Assembly (NCBI GenBank): GCA_031265715.1
Contig: JAISCG010000091.1
Coordinates: forward strand, 1-9,603
Source: Holosporaceae bacterium
Lineage (GTDB): Bacteria; Pseudomonadota; Alphaproteobacteria; UBA3830
Length of the DNA stretch: 9,603 nucleotides
Reading direction: 5' to 3'
Position numbers and translations under genes: made by a program. Position 1 is the first letter of the stretch, and each line of letters begins with the position of its first letter. Positions 1 through 6,288 of this stretch are shown piece after piece. The notes beneath the pieces are model-generated. The model ran no database searches. It worked only from the letters and a program-made list of their open reading frames with translations, and was not told where the DNA came from.

Positions 1-720
1 CAATTTAATGAAATAAAATTTTTAGAAAATGTTCAAAAGATACACCTGAATCCGGAAGAGCTTTCGATATATTCAGCCATTCCGGACGCCGAAGTGCGGG
101 AAAAACTTGAAGAGTTCGTCAAATATGGCAAAAATCCTCGATTTTCCGCGGCTTTGGATGAAATTTGTGAGAATATCGTCGGTCGCACTATGTTTAAGGT
201 GCTTATAACAAAGCTGAAAAACAAGAAAAAAATTATGCATATAGAGCCTCACGATGAAGACGGAAGCAAATATAAAAAATTTATTGTTTACGTAAATCTG
301 TCTTTTTATGAAGAAAACGGCACGGGTGTATCGTTAAGAAAGTACTTTTATCTCGATGAAAAAGGAGAAATAAAGACGAAACTGAAGTCGTTGGCCGGAT
401 CCGTATTCCACGAATTCTGCCACGGATTGCACGATATAAGCGGAACGGATGTTCACGGAATTAAAAGAATATGCACAATGCATAAAATTGATGATGCATG
501 GAGAGACGATGAAGAACTGCGCACCATCACCTGTTTCAATCATGATTCCATTTGCGATCACTGCTTCGATTTCTGTCAATCGTTTTTGAAAAATGAGCCG
601 TTTCTCCCAAGGTACAGTCATGGCGGCTGTAGAGGAACCGCTAAACCTAAAGAAAAATATACCAATTGTATCTCCGCGTCACAAAAATTCATGGACGGGT
701 GGAAAGAGTATATGCTATAA
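1..720 (+). CDS. M91/NleD-like zinc metallopeptidase, 5' end outside window
   Basis: The frame is open from the first base, so the start lies upstream; 239 residues are visible. HEFCH (409-423) fits the HExxH zinc-protease motif, in which two His bind zinc and Glu is catalytic. About 30 residues later comes EELRT (511-525), which resembles the EE-x-[RM]-T stretch following HExxH in the M91 family (type III effector NleD and relatives) and could supply a third zinc ligand. The C-terminal third is rich in Cys and His (positions 523-600 encode C-F-N-H-D-S-I-C-D-H-C), perhaps a structural metal site. The first visible 70 residues carry no recognisable domain. The next gene starts 28 nt downstream on the same strand, so the two are probably cotranscribed. 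A zinc peptidase is likely; the M91 assignment and an effector role are inference. A GTG at 94 could be mistaken for the start, but the reading frame continues upstream of it. Confidence 0.72.
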   Translation, partial: QFNEIKFLENVQKIHLNPEELSIYSAIPDAEVREKLEEFVKYGKNPRFSAALDEICENIVGRTMFKVLITKLKNKKKIMHIEPHDEDGSKYKKFIVYVNLSFYEENGTGVSLRKYFYLDEKGEIKTKLKSLAGSVFHEFCHGLHDISGTDVHGIKRICTMHKIDDAWRDDEELRTITCFNHDSICDHCFDFCQSFLKNEPFLPRYSHGGCRGTAKPKEKYTNCISASQKFMDGWKEYML

Positions 721-748
721 ATATTAAATATTTTTTAGGAGTATTGTA

Positions 749-1465
749 ATGAAAAAGCTTGTAATAACTGCTACTGCCGTTCTGTTCGGTTCATCTTTAT
801 TTGCTATGAAAACCTCTCGTGAGAAACTTGATGATTATGTTTGTGAATGGAGTGAAGAGTTTACAGCTCCGATTTCAGCCGAAAGAACAGATAGAGACTG
901 GGACGAATTCTCCACAGAACCGTTCAAGGCGGGACTTCTGGAAGAAATCGGCGATGATTCTTTTGCCCGGGAGGCTTACGATCTTTTTCACGCACATGAT
1001 TTCGTAGGACTTTGGAAACATTGTAAACAAAATAACAGCAATATGTTACCGGAAAACGCGGCAAAATTTCTGGAGTTGTCAGCTTTAGCGGCTCCAATCA
1101 TCAATATTGAGGAGTCCGACAGGCCGCTTGCAGGAGAAATAGTTAACTTTGTCGGAAAAGAAAAATACAACTCGAGTTACACCTATATTCCGCAATTTCC
1201 CCGGTTCAGTTACGAAATGTTTTTCTGTGTTATGGTTGACATCGATTGTGGAGCAAAACCTCACAATGAGTTATTATCTCATTTATTCGAATATATATGT
1301 GGAGATATTTCCGATAATTCAGTATGGTCGTTGGTTGAAAAAGAACGGGCTCTTCTGAGAGTCGTAGGGGTTCGCGAAGATGACGACGTCGGCGGAACGG
1401 ACTGCATATCCGATTTTGGCAGAATGTGGTTGAGTGACGAAGATTTGGGGGATTCCGTGGAATAA
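749..1465 (+). CDS. small exported acidic protein, unknown function
   Basis: 238 residues. The ATG is set by AGGAG at 737-741, 7 nt upstream. The N-terminus is a signal peptide: a basic MKK, then the hydrophobic VITATAVLFGSSLFA, with likely cleavage after LFA near residue 19. The mature part is strongly acidic, ending in a Asp/Glu-rich tail (EDDDVGGTD, LSDEDLGDSVE), has several Cys, and shows no further membrane segment. I recognise no family. It follows the metallopeptidase gene by 28 nt and so is probably in its operon; it could be a partner, chaperone or inhibitor of the protease, or another secreted protein, but nothing in the sequence decides this. It lacks the LGGD domain of the minus-strand family. 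Confidence 0.82.
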   Translation: MKKLVITATAVLFGSSLFAMKTSREKLDDYVCEWSEEFTAPISAERTDRDWDEFSTEPFKAGLLEEIGDDSFAREAYDLFHAHDFVGLWKHCKQNNSNMLPENAAKFLELSALAAPIINIEESDRPLAGEIVNFVGKEKYNSSYTYIPQFPRFSYEMFFCVMVDIDCGAKPHNELLSHLFEYICGDISDNSVWSLVEKERALLRVVGVREDDDVGGTDCISDFGRMWLSDEDLGDSVE

Positions 1466-1472
1466 GCGGTGT

Positions 1473-1504
1473 CGGCGGCAGCTTGTTTGAAACGACTGCC
1501 GCTG
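1473..1504 (+). terminator. hairpin after the protease/exported-protein pair
   Basis: Eight bases after the stop at 1465, GCGGCAG (1475-1481) pairs perfectly with CTGCCGC (1496-1502). One more outer C-G pair (1473/1504) can form, and inner pairing continues past a bulged C. The following bases are TTGTTCG, a weak T tract, so this may be an inefficient intrinsic terminator or an mRNA 3'-end stabiliser. Confidence 0.5.
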
Positions 1505-1582
1505 TTGTTCGAGAATCAGTGTTCTCTGAAATTTCCCATATAACGGATCGCCTTTACTTCGGAACGGAGATGAAATTGTGTC

Positions 1583-1610
1583 GGGGGTTCAATTCCCTCT
1601 CCGGCTACCA
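1583..1610 (+). other. tRNA 3'-end-like sequence (T-arm, acceptor strand, CCA)
   Basis: GGGGG-TTCAATT-CCCTC forms a 5-bp T-stem (one G-U pair) with a 7-nt T-loop. It is followed by a 7-nt acceptor strand TCCGGCT, a discriminator A and CCA, exactly the geometry of a tRNA 3' end. No anticodon arm or D-arm can be built upstream, and no matching 5' acceptor strand precedes it. AGCCGG occurs at 1868-1873, 258 nt downstream, which would fit only a permuted arrangement. It lacks the G-U-type CTCCACCA end of tmRNA. The best reading is a tRNA fragment left by integration or decay; chance is possible. Confidence 0.35.
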
Positions 1611-1669
1611 GCAGCTTTTGTTGTCGCCTGGAGAGTTTTTATTTACCGCAATGCAATGATGCTTCGTAT

Positions 1670-1684
1670 CCTCTGGTACAGAGG
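1670..1684. other. short perfect hairpin
   Basis: CCTCTG (1670-1675) and CAGAGG (1679-1684) form a 6-bp stem with a GTA loop, followed by CTTTTG. It could be a weak terminator or a small structural element in the non-coding stretch. No gene ends directly upstream of it on either strand. Confidence 0.3.
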
Positions 1685-1767
1685 CTTTTGCGATTAGTAA
1701 TGTATTTTAAATTCAGACAAAATTATACATATTCGCTTACTTTTTCCCAAATTTTCGCTAAAAACCT

Positions 1768-1808
1768 CTCTCCATTCTCCATTTTCACGTGACCGGAGAA
1801 TCAAAGAG
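1768..1808. promoter_or_regulatory. inverted repeat with palindromic TCACGTGA in its loop
   Basis: ATTCTCC (1774-1780) pairs with GGAGAAT (1795-1801). Outer arms CTCT (1768-1771) and AGAG (1805-1808) extend the stem past a small internal loop. The loop contains the 8-bp palindrome TCACGTGA (1785-1792). A TATAAT lies at 1837-1842, about 30 nt downstream, with no good -35. This could be an operator or structured leader for whatever was once expressed from 1842 onward; it is an inference from geometry only. Confidence 0.3.
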
Positions 1809-1841
1809 CATTTATTAAAATACACTGAAAATTAAGTATAA

Positions 1842-2096
1842 TTTGCTGACACTCACCCTACAGACAAAGCCGGTTCGGAGAATGAAGACGGTAAGCGAGT
1901 GGAATCGACAAACGCTGATGCGCTGATATTTGATAATTCCATCCGGGAAGACGATGTGGCGGCAACAGTGGAGGAACTCAAAACGCAGGGCTTTGCGGAA
2001 TTCATTTTCAGCGGCAAAGCGAGCAACAAGTACAACTTACTCGCTTTGTTTCAGGAAGCAGCTGGATATTTGGCGGCGCGGAAAAATAAAGATTAG
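1842..2096 (+). pseudogene. ORF remnant, unknown origin
   Basis: An open frame runs from just after a stop at 1839 to the TAG at 2094-2096. It has coding-like composition from about 1860 (TDKAGSENEDGKRVESTNAD, then IREDDVAATVEELKTQGF and FAEFIFSGKASNKYNLLALF). There is no ATG near its beginning; the first usable start is GTG at 1899, giving 65 residues without a clear ribosome-binding site. It has no signal peptide. The likeliest explanation is the C-terminal end of a gene whose front was lost in a rearrangement near 1845-1860. I do not recognise the protein. It ends 18 nt before the converging 603-residue gene. Confidence 0.4.
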
Positions 2097-2114
2097 TACA
2101 AAACACTTGTAATC

Positions 2115-3926
2115 TTACTTTCTTCCTTGTTTCGCAGGTTTACGCGACGCGGGTTTAGGAGGCGGCGCGGGTTCACGTAGCACCGCGCTATCTTCACGCG
2201 GCGCGGATTTAATCGCCGACAAAGGAATACCTGTCGCTGAGGGACGTGCTGAAATATACTCGTATGGAGGCCAAATTACCTTAACAAATATCCCCCCATC
2301 GAGTATCAGACCCTTGCCGTCTTTCTTAGAAGAAGGCCATTGGGGGTTTTCTTGATTAACCAATTCCGTCAGTGGGGTGCCCTTAATAATCTCCGGAAGG
2401 AAGCCGCACCATACTCTGCAGTGAGGCGCTGCGCGTCCACTCGCTTTACTCCCGTTACCTCCTACGAGATTGCTGCATTGATCTCGAATTGCCAATACGC
2501 TTTCTTCAAATTTTTTATAATAAACTAAAGCGTCCATTGCGGCATTAACACGCTCGTTAATTTTGAATCTTATAGCTTTTTCTATATAGCTCACTCGGTC
2601 GTCGATATTTTTCAGGTTATTGCATATTTCCTCTATATCGATTCCTAAAAAACTAGAAGCCCATAACGTCAGTTCACCAAAAAGGTCAAGTATGCTCCGA
2701 TCTTCTATTCTCATAACCTGTACCGCAAAGTATATTTCATTTATACAGATTCGCAAATTTTTAATTCTGATCTTTCTTCGTTCTACTTCTTCCGGATCCA
2801 AAAAATTTGCGAGTTCCAGCGGATCTACAGAAGCCGGCTGCGACTCTTTATCATTATCACCTTTTTCAACAACGAAAAACGGAATATTTTGAGGGACAGA
2901 ATCGGAGTTTTTAGGATCTCCAAAATCGTTTATTATTTTTATTATTTTTTCATAAATTTCCTCTAATTTTGATTTGATAGAATCTTCGCCATCCTTACCG
3001 GCCTCTGCAACCTCGATCAGGTCAGTCAGCGGCTTCAAAAATTCACCCTGGTTTTCAAAAAAATTCGACAGTGTAGTGCCATGTATTTTAGTCAGCGTTT
3101 CTTTGACAGCGTCCCGAATGATTCTGTACTGAGTAAAATTAATATGCGGCCCCTTTTCGAACGTCCCTATCTCGAGCGCCCCTATAAACCTCTGGGGCAT
3201 CCCCTTCGGCATGGTCAGCTTCTTTTGGATAAGATCATATTTTGCAAATTTGGCATTGCCGAGCATCCCGTCAATAACTCCGACAACTCGAGATAAAAAT
3301 CGATAATGACGCTCAAGATCAACGGTCGCCTGACCGACGTAAACTGTGATCGGAGGCGGCAGAGGGGGAAGTCCCGTGTTAGCCTGATATGCATCGATTA
3401 TTGGCCTGATCATCCCTGTGATTTGAGCTTTAACAGAGTCGGGCAACCCGGGCGGAAGCTGATCTAAGATCGTACCGGGATCCTCTTTGCATCGCTCCAT
3501 AAATTGCAGCGGATCACCTTCCATTATACTTCTCACCGCAACTTGAAAAGCCGGAAAATCAGCAAAACGGATTCCGTCATTTGCCGGTTCCCCGGGCCTA
3601 AGATCCACATTCGACAGTGCATCATTTATCCTCGCATGAAATTGTTGCGCTCGGATGAATTCAAGGCGGATTTGATCTCTAACTTGCCCCAAAACCCCCT
3701 TTATGTGTGTAACGTTTTTCCCAACCATTACATTATGATTTGTACTAATTGCTTTTTCTATAAAATCAGATTCAGAATACCCCTTGTACGGTAGCCAAAA
3801 ATTAATGTCCACTTCATTGTTTTTTAAGGTGTTACGAACTTGTTGCATTTCCTCCACGGTTGCACATTGACAAGTACAGTTTACACTTAATAAAAAACAA
3901 AACACTCCTATTTTTCTTATATCCAT
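2115..3926 (-). CDS. large exported protein, unknown function
   Basis: 603 residues. The ATG (3924-3926) is preceded by AAGGAG (complement of 3933-3938) with a 6-nt spacer. A Cys-rich signal peptide (MDIRKIG, then VFCFLLSVNCTCQCA) likely cleaves after QCA near residue 22. There is no lipobox. The mature protein looks mostly alpha-helical: PPLPPPI interrupts the first third, an amphipathic helix (KSKLEEIYEKIIKIINDF) follows an acidic linker in the middle, and a long helical stretch (NLKNIDDRVSYIEKAIRF) precedes a Cys-containing region (APHCRVWCGF). The tail is disordered, Pro-rich and basic (REPAPPPKPASRKPAKQGRK). No enzyme motif or membrane segment is visible after the signal. It is the last gene of the minus-strand run of exported proteins, 107 nt beyond the end of the 119-residue gene, and may share expression with it. 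A secreted or periplasmic role is inferred from the leader only. Confidence 0.88.
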   Translation of the reverse strand: MDIRKIGVFCFLLSVNCTCQCATVEEMQQVRNTLKNNEVDINFWLPYKGYSESDFIEKAISTNHNVMVGKNVTHIKGVLGQVRDQIRLEFIRAQQFHARINDALSNVDLRPGEPANDGIRFADFPAFQVAVRSIMEGDPLQFMERCKEDPGTILDQLPPGLPDSVKAQITGMIRPIIDAYQANTGLPPLPPPITVYVGQATVDLERHYRFLSRVVGVIDGMLGNAKFAKYDLIQKKLTMPKGMPQRFIGALEIGTFEKGPHINFTQYRIIRDAVKETLTKIHGTTLSNFFENQGEFLKPLTDLIEVAEAGKDGEDSIKSKLEEIYEKIIKIINDFGDPKNSDSVPQNIPFFVVEKGDNDKESQPASVDPLELANFLDPEEVERRKIRIKNLRICINEIYFAVQVMRIEDRSILDLFGELTLWASSFLGIDIEEICNNLKNIDDRVSYIEKAIRFKINERVNAAMDALVYYKKFEESVLAIRDQCSNLVGGNGSKASGRAAPHCRVWCGFLPEIIKGTPLTELVNQENPQWPSSKKDGKGLILDGGIFVKVIWPPYEYISARPSATGIPLSAIKSAPREDSAVLREPAPPPKPASRKPAKQGRK

Positions 3927-4033
3927 CGATATCTCCTTAATTCAGCATGAATATAACAAAAAAAGATTAATATTTCTTTAATTTTGAAAATAGATATTTT
4001 TTAATCTGCAATTTTTTCAATGGCCATACCATT

Positions 4034-4393
4034 CTATGGTAGTATCGGACCACCCGGTCTTACCGCAGCGCCGTTAACAGGAATATCTACACAATTAGCT
4101 GCTGCCCATGCCTCATACCTGTCTCTAAGAGTTAAACTACCGTTTTCCGGAGTCGGAGGATCGTACCGCCCCATATCATCATAAAAATCATCGCCTCCTA
4201 AATGTTGAGAGCAGAACAACCCATACATTTCGTGAAAAAGATTCATTCTCACACAACTCACATGCTCGGGAAGTTCACCAGAAGATTTAACACTTCTCAA
4301 ATTCTCCGTATCTCCAATATTGTTAACTAAATCAGTATTCATTGAATAGGATTCAACACATCCCCAAAAAACAACAAAAAAAAACTCCTTCAT
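4034..4393 (-). CDS. LGGD-domain exported protein, tandem copy A
   Basis: 119 residues. GAGGTG (complement of 4399-4404), 5 nt upstream, sets the ATG. The leader MKEFFFVVFWGCVESYS is a short export signal; the FWGC in it is only a poor lipobox. A 30-residue linker is followed by the family domain at residues 50-119: MNLFHEMYGLFCSQHLGGDD, then Y-D-P-P, a GS-containing turn, D-R-Y-E-A-W-A-A-A-N and D-I-P-V-N-G. It is homologous along its whole length to the 114-residue neighbour, which lies 495 bp away in the same orientation. Its last 10 residues (AVRPGGPILP) differ from the other copies, so the 3' end was replaced or has diverged. Codons 3-7 contain a run of nine T on the coding strand. Function unknown; no catalytic motif is evident apart from the recurring His, Cys and Asp. 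Confidence 0.85.
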   Translation of the reverse strand: MKEFFFVVFWGCVESYSMNTDLVNNIGDTENLRSVKSSGELPEHVSCVRMNLFHEMYGLFCSQHLGGDDFYDDMGRYDPPTPENGSLTLRDRYEAWAAANCVDIPVNGAAVRPGGPILP

Positions 4394-4470
4394 TACAACA
4401 CCTCAATCTCTACGGGAAGTAGAATATACGATTTTCGGTGGAAAATAAAATTTTTCCGACCTTAATGTTG

Positions 4471-4510
4471 TTGCAAAGATTGCCTTAAATAATTCATTTC
4501 CAATCTGCAA
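4471..4510 (-). promoter_or_regulatory. imperfect inverted repeat upstream of copy A
   Basis: TTGCAAAGATTG (4471-4482) faces CAATCTGCAA (4501-4510) across 18 bases; the stem is complete except for a 2-nt bulge. It is preserved in the duplicated block, and sits between the end of the 114-residue gene and the start of copy A. It could be an operator or an mRNA element; it is too AT-rich, and without a T tract, to be a good terminator. Confidence 0.35.
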
Positions 4511-4543
4511 TTTTTGCAACAGCTGCTGTGACTTGCTTTTTTA

Positions 4544-4888
4544 CTATATCACAATCGCATCACCATTATTGGGGATAGCTACGTGATTAGCTGCAGCCCA
4601 TTCTGTATATCTTGTACGGAAATTCTTGTTACCGTTTCCATCATTGGGTGGATCATATTCACTAAAATCGTTAAAAAACGGATCTCCTCCTACGTTATGA
4701 GAACAAATGACCTTATACGCTTCGTGAAAAAGACTCATACTTACGTGGTTTACATGCTCGGGGAGCTCACCTAAAGGCACAGCACTCTCCAAGTTTCTCG
4801 AATCTTCAATACTACTAACTAAAAACCCGACATCCATTGAGTAAGATTCAAAGCATCCCCAAAAAACAACAAAAAAAAACTTTTTCAT
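4544..4888 (-). CDS. LGGD-domain exported protein, tandem copy B
   Basis: 114 residues. GAGGTG (complement of 4894-4899) sits 5 nt before the ATG, in the same position as in copy A. The leader MKKFFFVVFWGCFESYS is nearly identical to that of copy A, and the linker shares GELPEHV with it. The domain occupies residues 51-114: MSLFHEAYKVICSHNVGGDP, FFNDFSEYDPP, NGN, R-T-R-Y-T-E-W-A-A-A-N-H-V-A-I-P-N-N-G-D. In this domain it is closer to the 307-residue gene (FFNDF, EANHVAIPN-type end) than to copy A. This suggests that the tandem copies were derived from the 3' end of that gene and its flank, and then acquired a new leader. The nine-T run in the leader is conserved. No known function. Confidence 0.86.
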   Translation of the reverse strand: MKKFFFVVFWGCFESYSMDVGFLVSSIEDSRNLESAVPLGELPEHVNHVSMSLFHEAYKVICSHNVGGDPFFNDFSEYDPPNDGNGNKNFRTRYTEWAAANHVAIPNNGDAIVI

Positions 4889-4965
4889 TACAGCACCTCA
4901 ACCTCTACGGGAAGTAGAATATACGATTTTCGGTGGAAAACAAAATTTTTTCAACTTTAATGTTG

Positions 4966-5005
4966 TTGCAAAGATTGCCTTAAATGATTCATTTCCAATC
5001 TGCAA
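4966..5005 (-). promoter_or_regulatory. imperfect inverted repeat upstream of copy B
   Basis: Same structure as at 4471-4510: TTGCAAAGATTG (4966-4977) against CAATCTGCAA (4996-5005). The arms are identical in both copies although the loop differs at one or more bases, a hint of selection on the arms. It lies between the 307-residue gene and copy B. Confidence 0.35.
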
Positions 5006-5038
5006 TTTTTGCAACAGCTGCTGTGACTTGCTCTTTTA

Positions 5039-5962
5039 CTATATCTCAATCGTATCGCCATCATTAGGAATAGCTACATGATTAGCTTCAGCCCACCTTA
5101 TATATCTTGTATGGAAATCTACATTACCGTTTTCATCATCAGGCAGATCATATTCATTAAAATCGTTAAAAAAGCGATCGCCTCCTAAGTTATGAGCACA
5201 AAGAACCCTATACACCTCGTGAAATAACTGCATTTTTGCTGTATTGCCTTTTAGTGTATTAATTCTTTCAACTGCCATGGCAAGTAAAGCAGTTAGAGCA
5301 GCTCTAAGCCCAATAATCGCGTTTCTTTGTTCTTCCAATGCAATTCCAGACTTACCTGCGCCTCCGTCAAAATTATCAGCTATCATTTGCGCAAGCCCTC
5401 CGCCACCTTCATTAGTCAGTGACCTGTTAAGTGCTTCCAATGCTCCCTCAAATGCCACTCGTACAGCAGTCACGTTTCCTCCCGCAAGAGCTACGCCCCC
5501 AACAGCACGTGTAATACCAACCAGACATGCAGTTGCTGCATTCACTGCTTCTCTGACATGTCCAGCTTTAATACTTGCTTCAGTATGGTACCGACTAGCA
5601 ATTCCAGCCTGTATTATTTTATTGTGAATTGCTGATCTTATTGCAGTAGATTTAGCAGCTTGCACTCTGTCCGCAGTAATATTGTTCTCAATTAAGCGCC
5701 CTAAATATTTTTTCAAATCAGCCACGCCAGGAGGAATAAGATCGGGCTCTTCCAATACATTTAGGCCTTTGCTCATAAGTTCTAAAAACAATGCCTCTTC
5801 GTCAGAACCAGGATCTAGGACCCGGCTGCCGTCAGCTTTCAACGGTATATGATCTCCGTCAAGATGAATACCTCGAGCGATTCGGAGAGCCTCCGCATCC
5901 ATTGTACCGCCTACCAAAACTGCTGCTAAAACTGCTCCGCTAAATATTGTCTTCAAGTTCAT
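5039..5962 (-). CDS. LGGD-domain exported protein with Ala-rich helical region
   Basis: 307 residues. GAGGAGG (complement of 5968-5974) lies 5 nt before the ATG. The signal peptide MNLKTIFSGAVLAAVLVGGT ends with DAEA, with likely cleavage near residue 25. Residues about 25-95 are mixed. Residues about 95-243 are rich in Ala and Gly and look helical (AAKSTAIRSAIHNKI, GALEALNRSL, GLRAALTALLAMAVERI), with a Gly-rich loop NEGGGGL. Residues 244-307 are the family domain, MQLFHEVYRVLCAHNLGGDR, FFNDFNEYD, H-T-R-Y-I-R-W, NHVAIPNDGD. It is the longest family member and the only one with the helical part, so either the short genes lost it or this gene gained it. The leader and 5' flank match those of the 102-residue gene upstream. 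The helical part could be a coiled or pore-like stalk, but no known family is recognised. Confidence 0.87.
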   Translation of the reverse strand: MNLKTIFSGAVLAAVLVGGTMDAEALRIARGIHLDGDHIPLKADGSRVLDPGSDEEALFLELMSKGLNVLEEPDLIPPGVADLKKYLGRLIENNITADRVQAAKSTAIRSAIHNKIIQAGIASRYHTEASIKAGHVREAVNAATACLVGITRAVGGVALAGGNVTAVRVAFEGALEALNRSLTNEGGGGLAQMIADNFDGGAGKSGIALEEQRNAIIGLRAALTALLAMAVERINTLKGNTAKMQLFHEVYRVLCAHNLGGDRFFNDFNEYDLPDDENGNVDFHTRYIRWAEANHVAIPNDGDTIEI

Positions 5963-6288
5963 TTTTTCCTCCTCTGTTTAATATTCTTGTTAAGACTCTT
6001 ACATATTAAGACAAGATAATTAATAAATAATTAAAAAATCAAAAAAAATATAAAAATATTTTTTTATTGTATTGTGTGGAGGCGGAAATTGTGCGTTAGA
6101 GAAGGTTTTACGTTTAGAAAAAGAAATTAAGTATGTCTGATTTTGTTTGCAGTATGTAATTTACAGAGAGAGGAGAGGGATTACTCGAATAAAAATTCCG
6201 ATGCTAAAAATCCCTCTTTCAGATTCTGATTTTGTTTACCGTCGGCTTTGAATAATACAAAAAGTTAGCCGATGTCTTTTGTACTTAA
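5963..6288. other. 326-bp intergenic stretch with hairpin and direct repeats
   Basis: No gene is seen. The left fifth is the shared upstream block of the 307-residue gene. Farther right, AGAGGGATT (6174-6182) and AATCCCTCT (6209-6217) form a perfect 9-bp stem around 26 bases. This hairpin is bracketed by a 13-bp direct repeat TCTGATTTTGTTT (6136-6148 and 6225-6237). CGGCT/AGCCG-type pairing near 6240-6275 follows the end of the 102-residue gene and may act as a weak terminator. Confidence 0.45.
5995..6061 (-). repeat. conserved AT-rich upstream block of the 307-residue gene
   Basis: 67 bases that closely match 6619-6685, both lying just upstream of genes with near-identical leaders. The core is TAATTAATAAATAATTAAAA. 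On the minus strand a -10-like TATGTA (complement of 6000-6005) is near the gene-proximal end, without a clear -35. The block probably carries the shared promoter or an AT-rich upstream element for both genes. Confidence 0.6.

Larger units (their letters stand above)
1466..2114. other. low-coding stretch between converging gene groups
   Basis: About 650 bases without a convincing intact gene. It holds the terminator-like hairpin (1473-1504), the tRNA-end-like sequence (1583-1610), two further inverted repeats (1670-1684 and 1768-1808), a TATAAT at 1837-1842 and the ORF remnant ending at 2096. A weak AT-rich inverted repeat TACAA / TTGTA spans about 2097-2112, between the converging ends. The mixture suggests a scarred integration or rearrangement site. 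Confidence 0.5.
4394..5038 (-). repeat. 495-bp tandem duplication unit: matching non-coding blocks
   Basis: The non-coding block 4394-4543 and the block 4889-5038 are nearly identical over about 150 bp, offset by exactly 495 bp. The intervening genes are homologous as well. Each block has the start-site region of the short gene, TCTACGGGAAGTAGAATA, and an imperfect inverted repeat. A third, truncated trace (AATCTGCAATTTTTT) lies near 4001-4016, downstream of copy A. This is the footprint of a tandem gene duplication. High identity outside coding sequence means it is recent or that the block is conserved. Confidence 0.85.

Noticed and set aside
1540..1610. Complete tRNA gene ending at 1610
   Set aside because: The bases at the anticodon-stem position (GGAAC and AAATT) do not pair, and no D-arm or 5' acceptor strand is present.
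1500..1900. Permuted two-piece tmRNA suggested by a CCA end at 1610 and AGCCGG at 1868
   Set aside because: The acceptor strand lacks the CTCCACCA end with its G-U pair, no GGNTTCGAC motif follows the supposed 5' strand, the spacer is very long and no tag frame with a typical Ala-rich end is seen.
4001..4030. Intrinsic terminator after copy A
   Set aside because: Only CCATA/TATGG around 4023-4038 can pair; the stem is short, overlaps the gene end and lacks a proper T tract.
4034..4888. Lipoprotein signal (FWGC) in the two short family members
   Set aside because: Phe and Trp at positions -3 and -2 are atypical for a lipobox; a signal peptidase I site after ESYS is at least as likely, so no lipoprotein call is made.
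5244..5627. 127-residue plus-strand frame opposite the 307-residue gene
   Set aside because: It is an antisense shadow of the Ala/Gly-rich coding region, without a ribosome-binding site or plausible protein features.
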